Assembly (NCBI RefSeq): GCF_003732705.1
Contig: NZ_MOBR01000045.1
Span: 1 to 64,000 of the forward strand
Origin: Pseudomonas frederiksbergensis
GTDB taxonomy: Bacteria; Pseudomonadota; Gammaproteobacteria; Pseudomonadales; Pseudomonadaceae
DNA length: 64,000 bases
Direction: 5' to 3'
Part shown: positions 27,105 through 36,297 of the stretch, one piece after another
How positions within the stretch are numbered: the stretch's first letter is position 1
Layout: the number at the start of each line of letters is the position of its first letter
Made by a program: the position numbers and the translations under genes
The notes under the pieces: model-generated
Databases searched by the model: none
What the model was told of the DNA's origin: nothing
What the model saw: the letters and a program-made list of their open reading frames with translations, nothing else

Positions 27105-27746
27105 ATGCCTACTGCAAAAGCAAAGTTCAACGGGTATGGAAGTCATCCAGGCAGCCCTCAGGAGTTTTCTCGCAGACTGAAGCGCACATTGGCGAAGCTT
27201 CACAGGCTGGAGTTCGGCGGCGCAGCTGATCAATTTGCCGACGAATTGCTTTCTGCGGCAAGAGTTGGCCCCGAAGATATATTTTGGCATAAATTCGACG
27301 TTTCCAAATCTGAAGCTTATGCGGAGCTTCGGAAGGTCAGCGAGGTGTTAAAGGACGCGTCTAGTAAGCTCCGGACCCTTTCCCCTATGGTCGAAAATTT
27401 CCTGGATGCAGAGGCTGATCCGTTAGGGTGTGCAGAAAAAATTGAGGAGATGCTTGGTTTCATCAGCGCTGTGAATCCTGAAGAATTTCCTAAAGGACTT
27501 CGTCATGCGCAGGTGCAACATAGTGCACTTGTCGAGATGGCTGCGAGAGTTCTCAACATTCTTGAAAATTATGATGTTTCGACTGCTACTCGCGTGAACT
27601 CACTCCCGGGAGCCCCGAGTCTCGTTATAACGATTCTCGAAGCAATTGGAGCTGACATTCGCCTCGTGCGTGCCGAGACCACTTGGCGCGACATTATCAC
27701 TGAAGCAAATACCACCCGTATTCAGTCGCAGCCACCCAAAAAATAG
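27105..27746 (+). CDS. Island protein of unknown function
   Basis: A 213-residue protein. The start at 27105 has AGGAGCTCAGC upstream, matching the AGGAGCGCAGC before the alpA-like gene. It is a helical, acidic protein (PQEFSRRLKRTLAKLHRLEFGG; SKLRTLSPMVENFLDAEADP), compatible with a small DNA-interacting or regulatory protein. No family is recognised. It lies first in the island's left module. Confidence 0.6.
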   Translation: MPTAKAKFNGYGSHPGSPQEFSRRLKRTLAKLHRLEFGGAADQFADELLSAARVGPEDIFWHKFDVSKSEAYAELRKVSEVLKDASSKLRTLSPMVENFLDAEADPLGCAEKIEEMLGFISAVNPEEFPKGLRHAQVQHSALVEMAARVLNILENYDVSTATRVNSLPGAPSLVITILEAIGADIRLVRAETTWRDIITEANTTRIQSQPPKK

Positions 27747-27832
27747 GGGGGCTATCGCTGATGCAGCCTTGATGTGCTTACAGGAAAGTAAGAGCCACCC
27801 CGGGAGGCCCCGGGCTTTCCTAGGAGCGCAGC

Positions 27833-28045
27833 ATGATCAAGCCTACTCAAACGCCGCTGACTATTATTCGTCGAAATCAGGTCCAGGCTCGCACCGGTCT
27901 TTCACGATCGACAATCTACGCCCGCATTTCCCAGGGGACTTTTCCCAAACCAATTTGCCTCGGGGCACGAGCAGTTGGATGGATTGAAAGCGAACTTGAT
28001 GAATGGCTTTCTTCTCAAGTTGCCAATAGCCGGCAAGACAGCTGA
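27833..28045 (+). CDS. AlpA-family regulator (excisionase-like)
   Basis: A 70-residue AlpA-like winged-helix protein (IIRRNQVQARTGLSRSTIYARISQG..., W near 50). Such proteins in P4-like islands activate or act as the excisionase/recombination directionality factor for the integrase. AGGAG lies before the start. The integrase is at the opposite end of the island (55.2-56.4 kb). Confidence 0.88.
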   Translation: MIKPTQTPLTIIRRNQVQARTGLSRSTIYARISQGTFPKPICLGARAVGWIESELDEWLSSQVANSRQDS

Positions 28046-28055
28046 GGGCCGGGTC

Positions 28056-28433
28056 ATGAATAAGAGCGAACGCAGTTCGGAAACTTTTTTACTTAATCGT
28101 GTTGGGCAGATCCAAACGGCACTCAATTGCGACGACGTATATGGCAGTGACCGGTTGATTGAGATAGCGGAGGCGATAATTACAGTCGGATACGATGGGC
28201 TTCGGCTAGTAACACAGGGGGCTGAGTTAAGACCGGACGGCAAATTAATACTCGCTTTCGAATACGATGATCAGACACCTGAGGGACGCCTCATCAGTTT
28301 CCTCTATAAACTTGCACTCCAGGGTAAATCATTACAATCGTTTACGGTTGAAGCTTCATTGGATGGGCTAAAGCGTGCTTATTTCGCACTGAACCTTGAC
28401 TCTCCCGCATTTACTGGGGGAAGGAGCTCATGA
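28056..28433 (+). CDS. Island hypothetical protein upstream of the primase
   Basis: A 125-residue protein. The start at 28056 follows a weak ribosome-binding site; the stop overlaps the primase start (ATGA). No domain is recognised (VGQIQTALNCDDVYGSDRLIEIAEAIITVGYDG). It may be a replication accessory factor by position. Confidence 0.55.
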   Translation: MNKSERSSETFLLNRVGQIQTALNCDDVYGSDRLIEIAEAIITVGYDGLRLVTQGAELRPDGKLILAFEYDDQTPEGRLISFLYKLALQGKSLQSFTVEASLDGLKRAYFALNLDSPAFTGGRSS

Positions 28434-30637
28434 GGGCCTCAACGCCATTGTTTGACTACAGTTTATTGCCAGAGTATTTGATGTCGCTGCCTCGATGGAT
28501 AGGCTTTAATCTGATTCATCGGCCGGGCGGTAAGACTGACAAAATTCCAATCGACCCTAGGACCGGTAAAGGCTCCAGATGGCAAAGTCCTACAAGTCAA
28601 CTGACATTTGAAGTTGCACATGCATTATATATTGATAGAGCGCTTTGTGATGGCTTGGGATTTGTGCTGATGCCTGAGGACCACCTGACCTTTGTCGATT
28701 TGGATAACGTAAATGAAAGTGAAGACCGAAAATTAACTGCTCTTGAAATAGCGAGGCGATTAGGAACGTGGGGGGAGTTTTCCCAAAGTGGCAAAGGGGC
28801 TCACTTTTTTGTAAAAGGTACCGTACAGTCTTCTTGGAACAAAAGCCGAGAAAACGGTACAGAGGCCTATTCGCACGGGCGGTTTGTAGCAGTGACAGGG
28901 CGACGAATTCCTCAAGCGCCACTCTTCGTTGCTGAGAATCAAGCGGGATTGGATTGGTTCTACAGATCGTTTAGCGGTAAGCAAGGCGACGTGCCTGTGA
29001 ATAATAATCGGATAAGTCTTCCATCCAGTTTGCTGAGCTCCGCGATTACAGATGTCAGAACAATCCCAACTAGAAACGAGATCGATAGCCCATCGGCTCT
29101 TGCTCGCGTGTATTCTGCACTTGAGGCGGTTACCTGCGATACCTATGAAAACTGGCTACATGTAGGAATGTCACTTCATAGCACTCACTGGTTGTCGGCT
29201 AAAGACATGTGGGATGAATGGAGCAAGAGAAGTAAAAAATACGATCTATCTGTGCAGCATCAGAAATGGAGCAGTTTTAGCCTCCCAGAGGGGCCGACTC
29301 TGACGTTGGGGTCGCTCTTCCATTTGGCAAAACAAAATGGCTGGTCAGAGCCTGTAAATCAGAAATATGTTGATGATTTCAATGCGGAGTATTTTGTGGC
29401 TGCGTTCGGAGGGCGGGTCAGTGTTTTTCGAGAACGCTACGACTCCATTCTCCAGCGTGACCACCTTGATGCGCTCAGCGAGCGGGAGTTCATCTTGCTG
29501 CATGCGAATGAGTTTGTAACGTCAGGTCAGGATAAGGAACCACGTCAAGCTGCTCGTCTTTGGCTGCATCACCCTCAGCGGCGCGAGTACAGAGACATTA
29601 TCTTTGCCCCTGGCAGTGCCGCGCCGAAGGACACTTATAACCTTTGGAAGGGGTTTGCGGTCCGCCCCGTTGAGGGAAGTTGGTCGCTCTTGCGAGATCA
29701 CATTCGAGAGGTGATCTGTGGTGGCGTCGCTGAATATGGGCGCTACCTTGAGGGTTGGTTGGCCTTTGCGGTGCAGCGTCCGGGCGAACCTGCCGGGGTC
29801 TCGGTTGTTTTACGAGGAGGGAAGGGGACAGGCAAAGGAACCTTTGGAAATGCCCTGCTTCGACTATTTGGCCGTCATGGATTGCACATCACCAATGGCC
29901 AACATCTAACTGGGCATTTCAATCAGCACCTGCGTAATTGTGTGTTTCTTTTTGCCGACGAAGCATTTTATGCCGGCGACCGTAAAGGTGAGGCTGTATT
30001 GAAGGGGTTGATTACTGAGCCTAGTTTGATGGTTGAGGCTAAAGGTCGCGACGCGGTGCAGGCAAAAAATTGTTTGCATGTATTGATGGCGTCGAATGCA
30101 GATTGGGCTGTACCTGTTTCCCACGACGAACGTCGGTTTTTCTTGTTGGATGTGCTAGATATTAGGCGCCAAGATATAAGTTATTTCGCCGCCTTAAATC
30201 AACAGCTCGAGACTGGTGGTTACGAGGCGATGCTATTCGATTTGCTTTGTTATGACCTGACCGACTTCGATATCCGTCGACCACCCGTAACTCGAAGTTT
30301 ATATGATCAGAAGCTTGTTTCTCTTGATTTGCCTGCACAGTGGTTATTCGAGCGACTGAGGGAGGGGCGTTTGCGTGCTTGCGATATGGAATGGGTTTCC
30401 CAACAAGTTAAGCAACATTTGGTAAATGATTTTACAGATTTTTGTCGTCAGGTAGGCCGGGATCGTTTCAACGCACATGCTACATCGACAAGGCTGGGGG
30501 TTGCGCTCAAAAAAATCCTGCGCGAAAAGCTATTGGATGCGAGACCGACAATTAACGGTCGTCGCGAATGGTGCTGGCAGTTTCCGGTTTTGGATGAATG
30601 CCGCCAGCAGTTTGATAAATATCTATCTGGGCATTAA
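28430..30637 (+). CDS. P4-type primase/helicase (DUF5906-like)
   Basis: A 735-residue replication protein. The N-terminal PrimPol-like region has the acidic VDLDNV motif near residue 88. A PriCT-like segment (CDTYENWLHVGMSLHS) lies near 235. The C-terminal superfamily 3-type helicase has Walker A (GGKGTGKGT, residues 463-471) and a Walker B region (FLFADEAFYAGD near 506). It probably initiates island replication after excision. AT-rich repeats downstream (30.7-30.8 kb) are candidate origin sites. It overlaps the upstream gene (ATGA). Confidence 0.85.
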   Translation: MRASTPLFDYSLLPEYLMSLPRWIGFNLIHRPGGKTDKIPIDPRTGKGSRWQSPTSQLTFEVAHALYIDRALCDGLGFVLMPEDHLTFVDLDNVNESEDRKLTALEIARRLGTWGEFSQSGKGAHFFVKGTVQSSWNKSRENGTEAYSHGRFVAVTGRRIPQAPLFVAENQAGLDWFYRSFSGKQGDVPVNNNRISLPSSLLSSAITDVRTIPTRNEIDSPSALARVYSALEAVTCDTYENWLHVGMSLHSTHWLSAKDMWDEWSKRSKKYDLSVQHQKWSSFSLPEGPTLTLGSLFHLAKQNGWSEPVNQKYVDDFNAEYFVAAFGGRVSVFRERYDSILQRDHLDALSEREFILLHANEFVTSGQDKEPRQAARLWLHHPQRREYRDIIFAPGSAAPKDTYNLWKGFAVRPVEGSWSLLRDHIREVICGGVAEYGRYLEGWLAFAVQRPGEPAGVSVVLRGGKGTGKGTFGNALLRLFGRHGLHITNGQHLTGHFNQHLRNCVFLFADEAFYAGDRKGEAVLKGLITEPSLMVEAKGRDAVQAKNCLHVLMASNADWAVPVSHDERRFFLLDVLDIRRQDISYFAALNQQLETGGYEAMLFDLLCYDLTDFDIRRPPVTRSLYDQKLVSLDLPAQWLFERLREGRLRACDMEWVSQQVKQHLVNDFTDFCRQVGRDRFNAHATSTRLGVALKKILREKLLDARPTINGRREWCWQFPVLDECRQQFDKYLSGH

Positions 30638-30733
30638 CGTTCAATTATCTTTGCCCATGCTGCCTGACCTTTTTGACGAATGTTAACCAGATCACCAAGT
30701 GTGGTAAGTCATTACAGGGTGAAAGATTAATAA

Positions 30734-30822
30734 GTTAGACAGGTTGGACAGGTTGGACCAGCTTAATGATTTCAGTGCTCTTGCGTGTCCAACTAGTAAT
30801 CTCAGATAGATACCGGTTGGAC
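30734..30822. repeat. GGTTGGAC repeats (iteron-like, candidate origin)
   Basis: GGTTGGAC at 30742-30749, 30751-30758 and 30815-30822, plus an inverted GTCCAAC at 30787-30793 and a degenerate copy at 30734. They sit just downstream of the primase/helicase gene, where P4-like elements place their replication origin or iterons. Confidence 0.45.
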
Positions 30823-30851
30823 AACCGCCCCTAACCACCAGCGATTTGAGG

Positions 30852-31166
30852 ATGAAACCTGTGGCCGATGCTTATATCCGGGATCTACAGCGGAAAGTTG
30901 AGCTTCAGAAACCAGCAGTTGTTGCGCCTGTAAGCCTAGCAGAGCGGATTTTTTGTTGGCACTCAAGCCTTTCAGAGTTTTTGCGTATCAGGCCTTTTTC
31001 AATGAAGGAGCTGGAGCAGGTTACTGCGAGCCAAGGACGGTTCATCAGTCCAGTACTGATCCAGCTAGGGTGGTCAAGGAAACGAAAGTGGGATTCGCAG
31101 GGGAGCTACCATCGCTACTGGGTTCCTCCAATGTACACGCCTATCAAGGCTTGTGTAGTGGTCTAA
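30852..31166 (+). CDS. Small protein with predicted winged-helix region
   Basis: A 104-residue protein. The start is uncertain (ATG at 30852; a TTG reading is six bases upstream); no clear ribosome-binding site is seen. The C-terminal half (FSMKELEQVTASQGRFIS, then RKRKWDSQGSYHRYWVPP) looks like a winged-helix DNA-binding fold of the type found after phage primases. No family is recognised. Confidence 0.45.
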   Translation: MKPVADAYIRDLQRKVELQKPAVVAPVSLAERIFCWHSSLSEFLRIRPFSMKELEQVTASQGRFISPVLIQLGWSRKRKWDSQGSYHRYWVPPMYTPIKACVVV

Positions 31167-31357
31167 TGAAACCGGACACCCATAAGGTTTTTTCACAATG
31201 ACAGAGGCTGTCTAACGTCGATCCCTGCGCTTCGGACGACAGCTTTTGGGGTACCGGATATCGGAAAAAGGCCGCAGTGACCGATTGCACATTGACATCA
31301 CGGGGGGCGCGCGCCGAAACTCAAAAATAACCCCCAAAATGATAAGGATATCTCGTA

Positions 31358-31642
31358 ATGAAAAAGCGTTCTTTTCTGGTTCCTCTGGCTACTCTGGCCG
31401 CAGCCATAGCCACAGAACAAGCTTCAGCGATAGCTACCCATGAGGTTGTCGAGCCCAGTACCGACGCCACGAACACGTTCCAGGCCGATGCCCAAGTCGA
31501 AGACCTTTTGGTACGCAGTGGCAATGAACAATTCGCCTTTGTTCTCAAACGCGGGGACCAAGGTCAGATGATGGCTTACCACAGTTCTCACAGTTCTCAT
31601 GCCTCTCACGTTTCTCATGCCTCCCATACCTCGGGCTCCTAA
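31358..31642 (+). CDS. hxsA: His-Xaa-Ser repeat precursor peptide (HxsA-like)
   Basis: A 94-residue precursor. The N-terminus looks like a Sec signal peptide (MKKRSFLVPLATLAAAIA...QASA). The C-terminal residues 75-92 are six tandem His-Xaa-Ser triplets (HSS HSS HAS HVS HAS HTS), then GS. The repeats are coded by varied codons, so they were kept by selection rather than recent DNA duplication. This is the substrate of the two radical SAM maturases downstream. The stop overlaps hxsD (TAATG). The mature product and its role are unknown. Confidence 0.85.
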   Translation: MKKRSFLVPLATLAAAIATEQASAIATHEVVEPSTDATNTFQADAQVEDLLVRSGNEQFAFVLKRGDQGQMMAYHSSHSSHASHVSHASHTSGS

Positions 31643-31944
31643 TGGCGCTTTCAGATACGCTCGTCTTTGACGAGCGGCTTTATGACGTGCAGGTTCTGCA
31701 AAAAGCCGCTTATCGTTCAATCAATTCACTGACGGTTGATATCACATCAACAGGGGGGCAATTTATCTGCGCCTTATCCTCGAATATTGGTGTTGACGAG
31801 CCTTCCTTTCTGTTTGCTATCCAAGAGTTCAAGAAGGACGTACTTGACTACCAGCTACGCCACCGGCTGAACGCAGAGACGCAGCCGATCAAGAACCTGA
31901 TCCTTGGGCTGGCTTTTTCAAAAACCGGGCTGACTAGTGAGTAA
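31642..31944 (+). CDS. hxsD: HXS system protein HxsD
   Basis: A 100-residue protein matching the small HxsD component. The LLNDYxLRE-like motif is visible as VLDYQLRHRL near residues 76-85, and it starts by overlap with the precursor stop. Its role is unknown; it may act as a leader/precursor-recognition or accessory protein. The stop overlaps hxsB by eight bases. Confidence 0.8.
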   Translation: MALSDTLVFDERLYDVQVLQKAAYRSINSLTVDITSTGGQFICALSSNIGVDEPSFLFAIQEFKKDVLDYQLRHRLNAETQPIKNLILGLAFSKTGLTSE

Positions 31945-33394
31945 ATTCCAGAAGCTGGAGTTCTACGCGCAGCAACACACCTATGAGTTGCTGCCCTTCA
32001 AATTTGACCGCCTGAATGACGATGAGTACGTCATCACCAACATGGCCGGTGAGTTTCACGTCATACCGGCGCCGATGCTTGAGCCGATCATAAGCAAGAC
32101 GCTCGCGCTCTCATCAGAACTGATCGCTAAGCTGCGGTCCAAACAGTTCATTCGCTTCACCAACGAGGAGGCGCCACTTCAGCTTCTGGCACTCAAGATT
32201 CGCACGCGGCTATCCAGGCTGGCCCAGTTCACCAATCTGCATATCTTTGTGGTGACCCTTCGCTGCGATCATAGCTGCCCATATTGTCAGGTGTCGAGGC
32301 AGTCGGAGAGCAAAGGCGAATTCGACATGACCACGGAAATGGCAGACAAGTCGTTGGATTTCGTTTTCAGGTCTCCGAATCCAGCCATCAAAATTGAGTT
32401 TCAGGGTGGCGAGCCGCTGCTGAACTTTGAGATGGTGAAGCACGTCGTTCTTGAGGCAAAAAAACGTAACCTCAAGGAAGGGCGTGATCTGCGGTTCGTC
32501 ATTGCGACCACACTATCGCTACTGACCAATGACATGCTCGATTTCTGTAAGCAGCACAGCATTGTGCTTTCATCTTCTCTCGATGGGCCAATGGATTTGC
32601 ATAATGAAAATCGCCCACGGCCAGGCCGAGATAGCCACCAGCGTTTTGAGGAGGGCTTGAAGAAAGCCCGTGCGGCCCTCGGCTATGACCAAGTGTCAGC
32701 CTTGATGACAACCACAGATAAGAGCCTGCCACGAGCACGTGACATCATTGATGAGTACTTGCGCTTGGGCTTTGATGGCATCTTCCTGCGCACGCTTTCC
32801 CCTTACGGTTTTGCAATCAAGACCAAAAAATTCATGTCGTATGACACGGAGCGCTGGCTGGAATTTTACAAGGAAGGTCTTGAGTACATCATTGAGCTAA
32901 ACAAGTCGGGCATACGATTTGTAGAGCAGTATTCTGCGATCGTGCTGACAAAAATGCTGACATCAGGGGACCCCGGGTTTGTTGATTTAATGAACCCTGC
33001 CGGTGCTGGTATCGCAGCCATCGTGTTCAACTACGACGGATCGGTATACGCCTCAGATGAAAGCCGTATGCTTGCCGAAATGGGTGATCATACGTTCCGG
33101 CTGGGCAGCATTCTTGAGCATTCATATGAGGAGATCATCCTCTCGGATCAGCTTCTGGATGCACTGGAAAACTCCTTCACTTTAAGTGCCCCCATGTGTT
33201 CTGACTGCGCATTCGAACCCTACTGTGGTGCCGAACCTGTCTACCATCACGCAATACACAAGGATGTGGTGGCAAGAAAACCTGAGTCGGCTTTCTGCAA
33301 GCGGAATATGTCGATCTTCAAACACCTCATTGAATTGATGGGAGGCGATGAGCAAACGAAACGGATTTTTATGGGGTGGGCCAACCGATGCTGA
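31937..33394 (+). CDS. hxsB: HXS system radical SAM maturase HxsB
   Basis: A 485-residue radical SAM enzyme starting with GTG. The SAM-binding [4Fe-4S] motif is CDHSCPYC (C-x3-C-x2-C, about residue 110), with a GGEP motif following. A C-terminal SPASM-like cysteine cluster (CSDCAFEPYC, then CKRN near the end) binds auxiliary clusters. It would modify the His-Xaa-Ser precursor; the chemistry is not established. It overlaps hxsC. Confidence 0.88.
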   Translation: MSKFQKLEFYAQQHTYELLPFKFDRLNDDEYVITNMAGEFHVIPAPMLEPIISKTLALSSELIAKLRSKQFIRFTNEEAPLQLLALKIRTRLSRLAQFTNLHIFVVTLRCDHSCPYCQVSRQSESKGEFDMTTEMADKSLDFVFRSPNPAIKIEFQGGEPLLNFEMVKHVVLEAKKRNLKEGRDLRFVIATTLSLLTNDMLDFCKQHSIVLSSSLDGPMDLHNENRPRPGRDSHQRFEEGLKKARAALGYDQVSALMTTTDKSLPRARDIIDEYLRLGFDGIFLRTLSPYGFAIKTKKFMSYDTERWLEFYKEGLEYIIELNKSGIRFVEQYSAIVLTKMLTSGDPGFVDLMNPAGAGIAAIVFNYDGSVYASDESRMLAEMGDHTFRLGSILEHSYEEIILSDQLLDALENSFTLSAPMCSDCAFEPYCGAEPVYHHAIHKDVVARKPESAFCKRNMSIFKHLIELMGGDEQTKRIFMGWANRC

Positions 33395-34554
33395 AACTCG
33401 GCGGAAAGATTATCCGTATACATGCTGTTGACGTTGAAAAAGCTATCACCCTGGCCAAAGTATCGACCAGTCGGAATCTGCCTGGAGTTTTGCGACGAGA
33501 AATGGCTTACCTGGTTTCCGATGACCAGATACCCCACGGATTCGCGCACTATCTGCTTGCTGATAAACATCGGCATCTGGTTGATGCGCTCCCTTCCAAT
33601 TCCGACTTCTCAATTCTACCGGAGGACTACAGCTATATTGGTGATGGCGATGTTATCCGGCTTTCAGCGGATCGTGAGAGCATACGAGTGTTGTTTCGCG
33701 CATCGTCGCCGCACAACAGTATCCTGGTCACAGAGCAGTGTAATCATTACTGCCTCATGTGTTCCCAACCGCCGAAAGCAGCTGATGACTCATGGATACT
33801 CGACGAAATCGAGAGCCTGATTCCGCTGATTCCAAAAGATACCCGCGAGCTGGTGTTTACTGGGGGCGAGCCTACGACCAATCGGGAGCGCTTCCTTAAG
33901 ATCATCAGCCTCACAAAAAGTTACCTGCCAAGAACCGCAATCCACATTCTCTCGAATGGGCGCAGTTTCAAAGACCCAGCGTTCGCTGAACGGTATGCGC
34001 AGATTGAATTGTCTGACGCGATGATCGGAATCCCTGTCTATTCAGAAGATCCGACACTACATGACTACATCGTCCAGGCCCGAGGCGCATTCGATGAAAC
34101 CATACAGGGCATTCTCAATCTGAAGCGCTTGGGTCAGAAGGTTGAGATCCGAGTGGTCATTCACAAGCTGTCGGTGCAACGCTTGCCAGAGCTGTGTGAG
34201 TTCATCGCACGCAACCTACTGTTTGTTGACCATGTGGCGCTGATGGGCCTTGAGATGATGGGCTTTACTAGGGCCAATCTTGATGGGCTGTGGATCGACC
34301 CAATCGAATACAAAGACATACTCAGCAAATCCGTTGGCATCCTCGCCAAATACGGAATGAATATCTCGGTCTACAACCATCAACTCTGCCTGGTGAACTC
34401 AGATATTTATCCCTACTACCGCAAGTCAATCAGTGACTGGAAGAATGAATATGCCGTCGAGTGCGAGGCATGTACTCGCAAGTCGGACTGCGGAGGATTT
34501 TTTTCGTCAGGGATCAAGCATGGCTACAGCAAGAGTCTAATACCTTTTTGTTGA
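33388..34554 (+). CDS. hxsC: HXS system radical SAM maturase HxsC
   Basis: A 388-residue radical SAM enzyme; start taken as ATG 33388 (GTG 33376 is an alternative). The cluster motif is CNHYCLMC (C-x3-C-x2-C, about residue 119), followed by the GGEPTTN motif. The C-terminal cysteines (CEACTRKSDCGG) suggest an auxiliary cluster. It overlaps the hxsB stop, so hxsA-D-B-C is one operon. It ends 62 bases before the methyltransferase-like ORF. Confidence 0.86.
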   Translation: MLKLGGKIIRIHAVDVEKAITLAKVSTSRNLPGVLRREMAYLVSDDQIPHGFAHYLLADKHRHLVDALPSNSDFSILPEDYSYIGDGDVIRLSADRESIRVLFRASSPHNSILVTEQCNHYCLMCSQPPKAADDSWILDEIESLIPLIPKDTRELVFTGGEPTTNRERFLKIISLTKSYLPRTAIHILSNGRSFKDPAFAERYAQIELSDAMIGIPVYSEDPTLHDYIVQARGAFDETIQGILNLKRLGQKVEIRVVIHKLSVQRLPELCEFIARNLLFVDHVALMGLEMMGFTRANLDGLWIDPIEYKDILSKSVGILAKYGMNISVYNHQLCLVNSDIYPYYRKSISDWKNEYAVECEACTRKSDCGGFFSSGIKHGYSKSLIPFC

Positions 34555-34616
34555 TCTACGTTAAAGGTCGGCATCAAGATTATTCTGTGAATTGTTGCGC
34601 AGTGGAGTCAGTTTAA

Positions 34617-35174
34617 ATTATAGAAAAATACAGTCGACATAAAAAGCCAATATCCAATGATCCGTCAAGTTTTTTGGCGAGAGTGATATCAGGGCTGAAT
34701 TTACCTGAAGGGTCTCTTGCCCTTGATTTGGGGTGCGGCTATGGTCGTAATTCCGCACTATTATCAAGGCACTTCGCGAATGTAATAGCCGCTGATGTTT
34801 CTTGTAAAAGTTTCAGCGACTTATGGTATTTAGATTGTGAAAATATACACCCGGTGATCCTTGATTGCGGGAAATTACTCCCGTTTTTAAACAATACATT
34901 CTCAGCTGTCATAGTCGTGCATTTATATTATGAAGATTTAATTGTCAACTTGATTGATGTAATCCAGCCGGGCGGTTTTTTTGTTTATGAAAGCATTGCT
35001 GGCAATGGCGAAAACTGGCGAGAGCTGAGTCTTTCCGGAGAAGTAAAAAGGCTTTTGGAAAAGCAGTTCATTATTAAGTATTACTTAGAGCGATCTGTAG
35101 GCCCTGATAAAAAAAATGCCACTGTGAAAGTGGTTGCCCAAAAGAAAAAACCTGAATCGCTCGCAGCTTTATAG
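34617..35174 (+). CDS. SAM-dependent methyltransferase, possible ATT start
   Basis: A class I methyltransferase. Motif I is LALDLGCGYGRN, and the acidic loop, VVHLYYED and PGGFFVYES follow in order. No canonical start gives the full N-terminus: the in-frame reading continues upstream as IIEKYSRHKKPISNDPSSFLAR, ending at a stop just before ATT 34617, which has GGAG nine bases upstream. Either it uses the rare ATT start (as infC does), or a start codon has been lost; the first canonical start in frame is TTG at 34674. It may methylate the HXS product or be unrelated. Confidence 0.6.
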   Translation: MIEKYSRHKKPISNDPSSFLARVISGLNLPEGSLALDLGCGYGRNSALLSRHFANVIAADVSCKSFSDLWYLDCENIHPVILDCGKLLPFLNNTFSAVIVVHLYYEDLIVNLIDVIQPGGFFVYESIAGNGENWRELSLSGEVKRLLEKQFIIKYYLERSVGPDKKNATVKVVAQKKKPESLAAL

Positions 35175-35202
35175 GCGCTTCTGATCGTCGGCTTCGGGTT
35201 CA

Positions 35203-35350
35203 GGCTGTGTGAAAACGCCGAAGGTTGCGAAATGTGAGCACGGGCTCCTGGCGTCGATGTAGAAAACCCAATTTGACGTTGTTACACACTCTGGGCAGAT
35301 TGTGGTCTGTTACGAATGACTCCAATTGGCCCGGGCTGTGTGAAAAATGT
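35203..35350. repeat. Diverged MITE-like element copy
   Basis: Contains GGCTGTGTGAAAACG at its left, a TTGTTACACACTCTGGGC arm near 35288-35305 and a second arm CCCGGGCTGTGTGAAAAA near 35332-35349. The arms match those of the copies at 36.3 kb and 42.4 kb. No coding content. Confidence 0.45.
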
Positions 35351-35557
35351 AGCTACTGACCGAAAACTGACCCAAGTGCTCAACTGCTTTAATTCAGCTT
35401 TGGAACAAGAGGACACGGGGCACATAAAATTTTCTTTCAGCAACCCACCTTAGATCAAATTGCAATCGGCAGGGTGGGTCAGTTGTCAATTAGCGCAGCC
35501 CCCTCACCACAGACAGTAATCGGCCAACAGCAGACGCTCGTTGAGGGACGAGGTTGG

Positions 35558-36172
35558 CTATTCCACAACCAGGTATTGGTCTACGCCAACGGAATACTTG
35601 TATGGCACGCCACCTGTAATTAGAAATTCCTTCGCCGGCGGATCTATACCGTTAAGGGCGAGAAAGTGTATGAGGTAAATACCCGGATTTTCGAGGTTCT
35701 GTACGAACGTGATCTCGTAGCTCTCACCTGCTCCAACATTCACGAATCTTAGTGGTGCGCGATTAAGGGTTCCCGCATAGCGACCCGAAAGGAGATTGAT
35801 CGGTTTCTGGTAGATCGGCTTCCCCTCAGCGAAGGTGACGGGTACCAGCGTCAAAGCATCATTGTCCAGGGTAACCTTACTTTCCTTGTTGCCAAGGTTG
35901 GAAAGAATCACCTTGACCTGAAGCAAGTTCTGCCCATCCGCGAGTGGCTGAACCGTCGATTCGACCTTTGCTTGGATATGCGGTTTCTGCGTGGTCTTCT
36001 GGTCCAGTTCCTTAAGTGTGTATTCTGTGACCTCCTTTTCCTTTTTCACATACACGGTGGAGTAATAGCCCCACACCGCGACGACGATCGCAGCGATGAC
36101 CGTAGTAGCTTGGGCGAGGATCTGAACTCCGAGATGGACTTTTTCGATTTTGCTGAGTGAACTATCTGACAT
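35558..36172 (-). CDS. Membrane-anchored protein of unknown function
   Basis: A 204-residue protein with one transmembrane helix near residues 18-42 (ILAQATTVIAAIVVAVWGYY) after a short cytoplasmic tail, and a beta-rich extracytoplasmic domain (about 60-204) with FxxGKPIYQKPINL and GESYEITF patterns. It lies between two MITE-like copies. No family is recognised. Confidence 0.6.
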   Translation of the reverse strand: MSDSSLSKIEKVHLGVQILAQATTVIAAIVVAVWGYYSTVYVKKEKEVTEYTLKELDQKTTQKPHIQAKVESTVQPLADGQNLLQVKVILSNLGNKESKVTLDNDALTLVPVTFAEGKPIYQKPINLLSGRYAGTLNRAPLRFVNVGAGESYEITFVQNLENPGIYLIHFLALNGIDPPAKEFLITGGVPYKYSVGVDQYLVVE

Positions 36173-36297
36173 TTGTGTCTCACTGTTGAAATTGGCGGGG
36201 TATTATTATTTTAGATAGCAGGGCAAGACTCTCGACCTACAAAAGTCCTCTATTAAGTTCGACTATTATGCCCCGTATTTACCGGAAGCTATCGGCC

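Noticed and set aside
30720..30830. CRISPR array
   Set aside because: The repeats are short (8 bases), irregularly spaced and few, with no cas genes; iteron-like is a better reading.
31580..31640. Simple DNA microsatellite in the HXS precursor
   Set aside because: The triplets are coded by different codons and match a known peptide-repeat type beside cognate maturases.
34555..34616. Frameshift joining hxsC to the methyltransferase
   Set aside because: Both reading frames are complete with a gap and a stop between them; no sign of fusion.
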